Source of the DNA: an uncultured Collinsella sp.
Lineage (GTDB): Bacteria; Actinomycetota; Coriobacteriia; Coriobacteriales; Coriobacteriaceae
Direction of reading: 5' to 3'
Assembly: GCA_900548515.1 (NCBI GenBank)
Contig: URKU01000067.1
Location: forward strand, 1 to 10,541
DNA: 10,541 nt
Shown: piece by piece, positions 1-4,770 of the stretch
Position numbering within the stretch: the stretch's first letter is position 1
How the letters are laid out: every line of letters begins with the position of its first letter
Notes under the pieces: generated by a model
What the model was told of the DNA's origin: nothing
The model's database searches: none
The model's input: the letters and a program-made list of their open reading frames with translations, nothing else
Program-made: the position numbers and the translations under genes

Positions 1-698
1 TGCGCGCTCCGGCCACGCGCCTGCGCGTGCCCGGCATCGACGACCTCGCGGGCGACGTGATCGAATTCGTGGACCGCACGTACGGCGCCCAATGCGAAGC
101 ACTCGCCACCGAGTGCGGCGACTTTTTGGTGCGCCGCAGCGACGGTGTGTTTGCCTACCAGCTGGCCGTGGTGGTCGATGACGCCGCCATGGGTATTACC
201 GAGGTCGTGCGCGGATGCGACCTGCTGGGCTCCACGCCGCGCCAAATCTACCTGCAGCATCTGCTGGGACTTCCCACGCCGCACTACGCGCACATTCCGC
301 TGCTCATGTCGCCGGACGGCCGCCGCCTTTCCAAGCGCGATCGCGATCTGGACCTGGGCGAGCTCCGCGCCCGCTTTGGCACACCCGAGGCACTACTGGG
401 CTGGCTCGCTGGGCAAACGGGCATCGCACCGGACACCACACCGCGCTCTGCCGAGCAGCTGGTCGAGCACTTTAGCTGGGATGTTATCCGAGCGCACCGG
501 GAGAACATCGTTATGGGTGAAAGGACGAGTATGGAACAGACAGTAGCCCATCCTGACGAGCGCCTCGATAGCGACATTGCCAAAGTATCAACAACCCATC
601 TCTCGCCAGAGGGGTTCGACGCGTTTTGCGAAATACTTGACTCCCCTGTACCTGAAGCCACGAACACGTTACTCAAGCGCAAGTCAGCTTGGGAGTAA
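1..698 (+). CDS. gluQ: GluQ-like glutamyl-Q tRNA(Asp) synthetase, 5' partial, fused at its 3' end to an antitoxin remnant
   Basis: The frame is open from the window edge, so the start and the HIGH-motif half lie outside. Residues such as YQLAVVVDDAAMGITEVVRG, then DLLGSTPRQIYL, then the KMSKS-like LSKRDRDLDLGEL are characteristic of class I glutamyl-tRNA synthetases and their short paralogue GluQ. GluQ loads glutamate onto the queuosine base of tRNA-Asp. The protein ends soon after the KMSKS-like loop, without a long anticodon-binding domain, which favours GluQ over full GluRS. The natural end is probably near codons 500-520 (FSWDVIRAHRENIV). From about 531 the frame continues into sequence resembling a DUF1778 antitoxin tail, with no stop between, so the annotated product carries a foreign C-terminus of about 55-60 residues. 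GluQ identity is fairly sure; whether the fused tail is translated as part of it is inferred. Confidence 0.8.
   Translation, partial: RAPATRLRVPGIDDLAGDVIEFVDRTYGAQCEALATECGDFLVRRSDGVFAYQLAVVVDDAAMGITEVVRGCDLLGSTPRQIYLQHLLGLPTPHYAHIPLLMSPDGRRLSKRDRDLDLGELRARFGTPEALLGWLAGQTGIAPDTTPRSAEQLVEHFSWDVIRAHRENIVMGERTSMEQTVAHPDERLDSDIAKVSTTHLSPEGFDAFCEILDSPVPEATNTLLKRKSAWE
531..698 (+). pseudogene. C-terminal remnant of a DUF1778/TacA-type antitoxin
   Basis: An internal ATG at 531 is preceded by a GAAAGGA ribosome-site-like stretch (519-525) and would give a 55-aa product. Its end, LSPEGFDAFCEILDSP followed by TLLKRKSAWE, matches the usual C-terminus of DUF1778 antitoxins: a 'LSxExFxAFxxxLDxP' helix, then a basic tail ending in 'APWE/AWE'. 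These antitoxins neutralise GNAT acetyltransferase toxins that acetylate aminoacyl-tRNA. The N-terminal ribbon-helix-helix DNA-binding part expected in the family is missing, so this is probably a truncated remnant. It could still be a short translated peptide, since a start and ribosome site are visible. The family assignment rests on remembered consensus and was not searched. Confidence 0.55.
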
Positions 699-699
699 C

Positions 700-750
700 T
701 CCCTTAGCAAGCCGGTTTCGCTTCATCACGAAGCTCATGTGTACTCACCT
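700..750 (+). pseudogene. Possible N-terminal scrap of the cognate GNAT toxin
   Basis: In the +1 frame immediately after the antitoxin stop the sequence reads LSKPVSLHHEAHVYS. This resembles the 'LSxPxPLxxxHdxsxF' opening of TacT-type GNAT toxins, which normally start at or overlapping the antitoxin stop. Similarity is lost by about 745, and the rest of the toxin is absent because the next gene begins on the opposite strand. The match is only about 15 residues and could be chance; position and frame are the main support. Confidence 0.25.
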
Positions 751-1476
751 CTACGCAGCGTCCCAGGGCTGGAGTTCGTCGCCTAGGCGAACGATGCAGT
801 CGTAGAGCACGGTGTGACGCTCGGCCGGGTTGGCATCCCGATGAAAATGTCCGTAGTACCAGCGCTTGTAGCCCAGGCGATCTTCCAGCTCATCGAAAAA
901 CGCTGTAAGCCGATCGACTTCGGGGTAATTCCAGCCAGGTGCCGGATAGAGCGTGGGTGAGAGCATACGCGTGGAGCAGGTGTGGGTGATCACGTAGTCG
1001 ACTCTCCAGCCCACGCTGTCGAGCTTTGTCCGCGCTTCCTCAAAGTTGCGCTCACCCGGCAGCTCCTGCGGCCACCAGCTGGAATACGGAATGCGGTATT
1101 CCTTGTCCACGCTCGTGGCGCCGCCCATGGTAAAGACCGTTGAGCCGTCGAGCTCAAAAACCTCGCCGCGCGTCAGGCGCCGTATGGGGGAAGTATCCGA
1201 CAGGCGCTGCGTCAGCCCACCGTGCCACAGCTCCATGGGGCGCTCTGTCCAATGGTCGTAGCGTTCGTGGTTGCCGTCGACGAACAGCACGGTATAGGGG
1301 CGCGACTCCAGCCAAGCGATATCGGCACATTCCTCGGCAGAAAAATCCCACGGAAAGCCAAAGTCGCCCGCGACAATCAGATAGTCGTCGCTCGTCAAGC
1401 TATCCCCAAAGTCCCAATCGCGCAGCTTTTGCATGTCGAGGCCGCCGTGAATATCGCCCGTCACATAGACCGTCAT
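751..1476 (-). CDS. Calcineurin-like metallophosphoesterase (third gene of the operon)
   Basis: The 241-aa protein shows the full set of metal-binding motifs of the calcineurin-like phosphoesterase fold: GDIHG (D8, H10), AGDFGF (D38), DGNHE (N69, H70), an isolated histidine in ITHT (H165) and YGHFH (H210, H212). It probably hydrolyses phosphomono- or diesters with two bound metal ions in the cytoplasm; no signal peptide is present and the substrate cannot be read from the sequence. It is clearly paralogous to the gene at 2121-2876, sharing TRGEVF, the MGGA motif, a tryptophan-rich WWPxExP segment and the VDYVxTH block. Its ATG overlaps the stop of the upstream gene by four bases (1473-1476), which indicates translational coupling. 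Confidence 0.9.
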   Translation of the reverse strand: MTVYVTGDIHGGLDMQKLRDWDFGDSLTSDDYLIVAGDFGFPWDFSAEECADIAWLESRPYTVLFVDGNHERYDHWTERPMELWHGGLTQRLSDTSPIRRLTRGEVFELDGSTVFTMGGATSVDKEYRIPYSSWWPQELPGERNFEEARTKLDSVGWRVDYVITHTCSTRMLSPTLYPAPGWNYPEVDRLTAFFDELEDRLGYKRWYYGHFHRDANPAERHTVLYDCIVRLGDELQPWDAA

Positions 1477-2111
1477 CGGACCACCACTTCCCTCTTATAG
1501 GCTTCGAGATCGCGCTCGACCTGTTCATCGTCCGTGACGTTGACCCACCACGGCCACTTAACGCAACACACCGGCTCGTCTACCTGCGCAAACCATAACT
1601 TGAGCTCATCCAAACTTACCGGGGCGTAGCCGTTGGCATCCACGCCCACGTCATAGCGCAGCAGCCCCTGCCGAAGGTTGAACGTGTTGTACGCGCCGCC
1701 GCAGCTGTGGATATGTCCGTGAAGATGCCAGCCGCCGTGCGACATGCCTTGCCAGTCGACCATGGGATAGTGGCTCAGCACGATTTTTTGACGGTCGATC
1801 TTGAGCACGCAAATGGGCGGCTCGACGATAAAGGCATCCGCCACCGCAGGCTGCGTCCAGTCTTTGTCGTGGTTGCCGGACAGCAAATGGACGCGCTTGC
1901 ATGCGATGCTTTTGCGCAGCTCGTAGCCATCTTGGACCGTCATCTTAAAGCTGAAGTCACCCAAAATGTAAAGCTCGTCATCCGCAGCGACCTTGCTGTT
2001 AATGTTGGCGACCATGACATCGTTCATCTGCGCAACAGTCGACCAGGGCCTGTCGGCGAGCCGGAGCATGTTCTCGTGTCCAAAGTGCGTATCGCTGGTA
2101 AACCAGATCAT
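1473..2111 (-). CDS. Calcineurin-like metallophosphoesterase (second gene of the operon)
   Basis: The 212-aa protein carries SDTHFGH (D7, H9), LGDFSF (D52), SGNHD (N80, H81), LSHYP (H114) and LHGHIH (H131, H133, H135), so the active site is complete. The DTHFGH opening and the VGVDANGYAPVSLDEL segment place it in a different subgroup from its two neighbours; small phage and plasmid phosphoesterases often look like this. The start is supported by an AGGAGGT ribosome site (2116-2122) that overlaps the stop codon of the upstream gene. The downstream gene starts inside this gene's last four bases. The three genes are therefore almost certainly one transcript. The substrate is unknown. Confidence 0.9.
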   Translation of the reverse strand: MIWFTSDTHFGHENMLRLADRPWSTVAQMNDVMVANINSKVAADDELYILGDFSFKMTVQDGYELRKSIACKRVHLLSGNHDKDWTQPAVADAFIVEPPICVLKIDRQKIVLSHYPMVDWQGMSHGGWHLHGHIHSCGGAYNTFNLRQGLLRYDVGVDANGYAPVSLDELKLWFAQVDEPVCCVKWPWWVNVTDDEQVERDLEAYKREVVVR

Positions 2112-2120
2112 GGGGACCTC

Positions 2121-2876
2121 CTAACGCTTTTGCTCAAAATAGCCACTCGAAGTCTCACCCTGCTTGTCGGTACATCGCACTTCGATCGGCACAATATCTT
2201 GGTAGATAAGGCGATGCTTGTCATCGCGCCATTCATCGTCATGGTAATGGCCAAAAAACCAGGTGCGGTAGTCGAGCCGCCCGTCGAGCTCGCCCAAAAA
2301 GGCCTGTAGCGAATCATCGTAGAACTCGCGATTGCACTCCATGCACAGTTCGTCCGCCAAATCGACCGGTGCCTCGTGCGTCACAACATAGTCGACCTTC
2401 CAGCCCGCGCGGTCGAGCGAGGCGCGGCAATGGTTCATCTCGCGCTCGCTCGGCATCTCCTCGGGCCACCACGTCTTTCCCTCCTGGCGCCACTGTTTGT
2501 CATGGCTCGCGGCGCCACCCATGGCGAGCACTGTGGCCCCCGCGATGTCGAACACCTCGCCGCGCATCAGGTGCAGCACGTGTGGGCGAGCCTTGTGAAC
2601 GAGACCCCCATTCCACTCTCGCATCGGCAGCCCCGCCAGCAGACGATGGTTCTCGTGATTGCCGTCGACAAAGCACGTGGTCCAGGGCTTGGACTCAAAC
2701 CAGTCGAGCCAGTATTTGTCGGTGTTCGAGCCGCTCCATATAAAGCCAAAGTCACCGGCAACGATCACCACGTCATCGCGTGTCAGCGTTCGACCCAATG
2801 GCCAAGCGCGCGACGAGAAGCGGCTCGCACCGTACTCGGCAACACCGTGAACGTCTCCGGTAACGAAAATGGACAT
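2121..2876 (-). CDS. Calcineurin-like metallophosphoesterase (first gene of the operon)
   Basis: The 251-aa protein carries GDVHG (D8, H10), AGDFGF (D42), DGNHEN (N73, H74), VTHEAP (H167) and FGHYH (H210, H212), so the metal site is intact. It is a paralogue of the gene at 751-1476, with co-linear motifs and the same WWPEEMP and RGEVFDIAG segments. This suggests an old duplication followed by insertion or retention of an unrelated phosphoesterase between the copies. A strong GGAGGTG ribosome site (2884-2890) sits seven bases before the ATG. It is the promoter-proximal gene; I see no clear -35/-10 pair in the 85 bases upstream, so transcription may begin there or come from the small membrane gene at 2962-3201. 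Confidence 0.9.
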   Translation of the reverse strand: MSIFVTGDVHGVAEYGASRFSSRAWPLGRTLTRDDVVIVAGDFGFIWSGSNTDKYWLDWFESKPWTTCFVDGNHENHRLLAGLPMREWNGGLVHKARPHVLHLMRGEVFDIAGATVLAMGGAASHDKQWRQEGKTWWPEEMPSEREMNHCRASLDRAGWKVDYVVTHEAPVDLADELCMECNREFYDDSLQAFLGELDGRLDYRTWFFGHYHDDEWRDDKHRLIYQDIVPIEVRCTDKQGETSSGYFEQKR

Positions 2877-2883
2877 CTAGCAA

Positions 2884-2890
2884 CACCTCC
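2884..2890 (-). promoter_or_regulatory. Ribosome binding site of the phosphoesterase operon
   Basis: Reads GGAGGTG on the minus strand with seven bases to the ATG; it fixes the start at 2876. Confidence 0.75.
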
Positions 2891-2961
2891 GCGCTGTGCG
2901 GCTCTGGGCAAATCGATAGCAGAAATTGCAGGCAGGCCCCGATATCTACACCCCTTAGGGC

Positions 2962-3201
2962 TTACCCCTCGTTCTTCCACCCAAACGGGTCAAACACCCA
3001 AAAGATCAGATCGAGCACGCCGCCGGTCATCATGGCGCCGGCAAGGGCCATGCAAACGTGCAGAGAGCTGGCACTTCGGAGCACGTCGAATGGCCCCAGA
3101 ACAGCCAGCAGCGCGACCGCCGCGCCGGCAAGACACAGCGCGAGGCACGGCCCCGCATCCTTGACGCACTTCTTTGCGAGATGCTTGGTGTTGTCACTCA
3201 T
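2962..3201 (-). CDS. Small membrane protein with two predicted transmembrane segments
   Basis: The product from the ATG at 3201 is 79 aa. I chose this start because TAAGGAGT (3211-3218) lies at normal spacing before it; an in-frame start further upstream (3258) has no such site. Residues about 17-39 and 48-70 are hydrophobic and separated by a short polar turn, and the ends are charged (MSDNTKHLAKK and GWKNEG), as expected for a two-helix inner-membrane protein with both ends on the same side. No family is recognised. It lies upstream of and parallel to the phosphoesterase operon, 85 bp away, so it may be co-transcribed with it. It is divergent from the nucleotidyltransferase cassette. Confidence 0.65.
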   Translation of the reverse strand: MSDNTKHLAKKCVKDAGPCLALCLAGAAVALLAVLGPFDVLRSASSLHVCMALAGAMMTGGVLDLIFWVFDPFGWKNEG

Positions 3202-3298
3202 CAATATCGAACTCCTTAGAGGGTCGTTCTTCAGATGCATGCCGCCGCGACGGAGCATGGCGGCAGGGTAAGTGTCACATGTCGTGCGGACACATTTG

Positions 3299-3342
3299 AG
3301 TTACCCTACATTTATCCTAGTTTGATAGAATGTAGGGTAACT
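3299..3342. promoter_or_regulatory. Operator-like perfect 14-bp inverted repeat at the cassette promoter
   Basis: The arms AGTTACCCTACATT (3299-3312) and AATGTAGGGTAACT (3329-3342) are perfect inverted copies separated by 16 bases. The repeat lies 19 bases before the ATG at 3361, in an A+T-rich pocket of a GC-rich region, and covers a -10-like TAGAAT (3326-3331). The length, symmetry and position fit a binding site for a dimeric repressor. It could alternatively form a leader hairpin in the transcript, but it lacks a following T-run, so it is not a standard terminator. Confidence 0.6.
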
Positions 3343-3360
3343 ACTCAGGAAGGAGGCTCC

Positions 3361-3672
3361 ATGTCCGTCTTAGAAGATGTCCTAGAAGAGGAATACGCAC
3401 GCTCGATCCACCTTCTGGGCCTCATGGAGCAGGAAATTGGCCTCCTTCCAAAGGGCAGCATCCGCATGCGAAACATAAAGGGTCGCGAGTACTGTTACCT
3501 CAACTATCGAGTCGGCGACAAGGTCAAAAGTGACTATGTCCCTGCTGCAAAGGTTGATGAGCTACGAGCCAAAATCGAACGTCGAAGGGCTCTTGTGACC
3601 GCCATCAGAGAACAGAAGCAATCTCAAAAGCAAATCATACGTGCGTTGGGAAGGATACCGAATGCCGACTGA
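3361..3672 (+). CDS. Small protein of unknown function, first gene of the nucleotidyltransferase cassette
   Basis: The 103-aa product starts at an ATG behind a very strong AGGAAGGAGG (3347-3356). An in-frame start at 3235 would run through the inverted repeat and is rejected. Residues about 28-60 (LLPKGSIRMRNIKGREYCY, then a short turn and KVKSDYV) look like a small beta-hairpin or nucleic-acid-binding arm. The rest is a charged helix or coiled coil rich in Lys, Arg, Glu and Gln. Short proteins with this 'LPKGSI...KGREYYYL.YR...KVKS.Y' pattern are, from memory, widespread in Firmicutes and Actinobacteria without an assigned function. The 11-base overlap with the next gene says the two are made together, so it may be its partner, for example the antitoxin in a two-gene toxin-antitoxin arrangement. 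That role is inferred only from layout. Confidence 0.75.
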   Translation: MSVLEDVLEEEYARSIHLLGLMEQEIGLLPKGSIRMRNIKGREYCYLNYRVGDKVKSDYVPAAKVDELRAKIERRRALVTAIREQKQSQKQIIRALGRIPNAD

Positions 3673-4324
3673 GCAGCAACAAGCTTTCTCAAAAGTACTT
3701 GACCTGGTCGAGGAAGCAGGATGCATAGAGCACGTTGTCCTCATCGGGTCTTGGGCGGAATTTGCCTACAGAGAAGCCGATGTACTTCCAGGCTTTTGCC
3801 CAAATATCAAAACAATGGATGTCGACTTCCTCGTTCGAAACCTGCGACGCCCCAGTCCAGCGGCGCGCCTGACCGCCCTTGCAAAAGAACGAGGTTTCTT
3901 TGTCGAATCCGATCGCATGACCGGAACAACAAAGTTGCTAGATATTACCGGCCTTGAAGTTGAATTTCTCATCAGAAAAATGGGTGAGGGAAAAGAGCCT
4001 GCTCTCAAGACGAACATCGGGGTGACGGCCCAAGCTCTATGGCACATGGACGTCATTCTGAAAAACACCATCGACGTGCGCTGTCTGAACCACATTGTGA
4101 CCGTTCCGACCCCTGAGGCTTATGCGATCCACAAGATGACAATCAACGGCGAACGCGGCAAAAAGGCCGAGAAGGACGCCCATGCCGTAGAAAACATGCT
4201 TCCGCTGTTAGACGAGGAAAAGTTCGCCATAGTATTCAGCTCGTTACCTAAAAAAGAGAAAGCAAGGGTCCGTGCGTTTGCAGAAACCCATGGCGTTGCA
4301 GAGCATATCTTGGGAATCGCCTAG
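3662..4324 (+). CDS. Nucleotidyltransferase-fold protein, NTP_transf_8-like
   Basis: The 220-aa protein has the signature of the polymerase-beta-like nucleotidyltransferase fold: LIGSWAEF (G29, S30), then TMDVDFLV with the catalytic DxD (D53, D55), then a third acidic strand GLEVEFLI (E99 or E101). The long insert between GS and DxD and the 'IGSW...' wording recall Pfam NTP_transf_8. Such enzymes transfer an NMP to a protein, RNA or small molecule, and related folds include MenT, AbiEii and MNT toxins or antitoxins. The start at 3662 is chosen because GGGAAGGA (3648-3655) precedes it; a GTG at 3641 is an alternative. It overlaps the upstream gene by 11 bases and its stop overlaps the convergent gene at 4321. 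Both cassette genes have lower G+C than the neighbours by eye, suggesting transfer. Confidence 0.8.
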   Translation: MPTEQQQAFSKVLDLVEEAGCIEHVVLIGSWAEFAYREADVLPGFCPNIKTMDVDFLVRNLRRPSPAARLTALAKERGFFVESDRMTGTTKLLDITGLEVEFLIRKMGEGKEPALKTNIGVTAQALWHMDVILKNTIDVRCLNHIVTVPTPEAYAIHKMTINGERGKKAEKDAHAVENMLPLLDEEKFAIVFSSLPKKEKARVRAFAETHGVAEHILGIA

Positions 4325-4674
4325 GACGTTGGCGGGCAACATGTTGGGCAGGGTGTCTTGCCTCGTTTGAGTGCGGTCGCTAATGGCACGCTTGTTTTAA
4401 TAGCGTTCCGGGGAAGGCTTTTGCATCCCGCACGATGATAAATCTTGCCGTTCTTGGTAACGATTACCTTGATTTTTGAGGCATCTACGCTGCGAGGCTC
4501 GATGGGCGCGGCCACCTCTAGAGGAACCGATGCCGTTTTCCAAGGCTTGCTTCTCGAAAAACCAGAATCGCGGTATCGATTAATGTAGCCGTCAAAGCAC
4601 CCGTCGAACAGCAGCCCCGTTGCCAGGCCCGCCATGAATCCGCAAGCAATCGCGGCCTCTCCTCTAATTTGCAT
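4321..4674 (-). CDS. Membrane-anchored small protein with Hx3C...Cx2C motif
   Basis: The 117-aa product starts at an ATG six bases behind AAGGAGGG (minus strand, 4679-4686); the longer in-frame alternative to 4749 has no ribosome site. Residues about 7-25 are a hydrophobic segment (signal anchor or uncleaved signal peptide), followed by a polar linker. The C-terminal domain reads VTKNGKIYHRAGC...PLATALKRGKTPCPTC, giving H80, C84, C109 and C112, a likely zinc or redox knuckle. This 'YHxxxC...A...G..PCxxC' module is seen at the C-terminus of diverse secreted or envelope proteins, often next to nuclease or hydrolase domains; here it stands alone. Its exact role is unknown. It is convergent with the nucleotidyltransferase, and the two stop codons share CTAG. 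Confidence 0.75.
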   Translation of the reverse strand: MQIRGEAAIACGFMAGLATGLLFDGCFDGYINRYRDSGFSRSKPWKTASVPLEVAAPIEPRSVDASKIKVIVTKNGKIYHRAGCKSLPRNAIKTSVPLATALKRGKTPCPTCCPPTS

Positions 4675-4740
4675 ATGTCCCTCCTTAATCAATCTCGAAG
4701 GTGAAAGTGGCGCGCGCCGCAGAGCCCATGCCCTTGCGGT

Positions 4741-4760
4741 GCGCGCCAAAAACAGCGCGC
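4741..4760. terminator. Weak hairpin after the surface-protein gene
   Basis: GCGCGC (4741-4746) and GCGCGC (4755-4760) can pair around an eight-base A-rich loop, just downstream of the surface-protein stop on the minus strand. There is no T-run, so its action as a terminator is doubtful. Confidence 0.25.
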
Positions 4761-4770
4761 TTCCCTGTCC

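Noticed and set aside
2376..3164. 262-codon plus-strand open frame
   Set aside because: It runs antisense over a phosphoesterase with complete catalytic motifs and over the small membrane gene.
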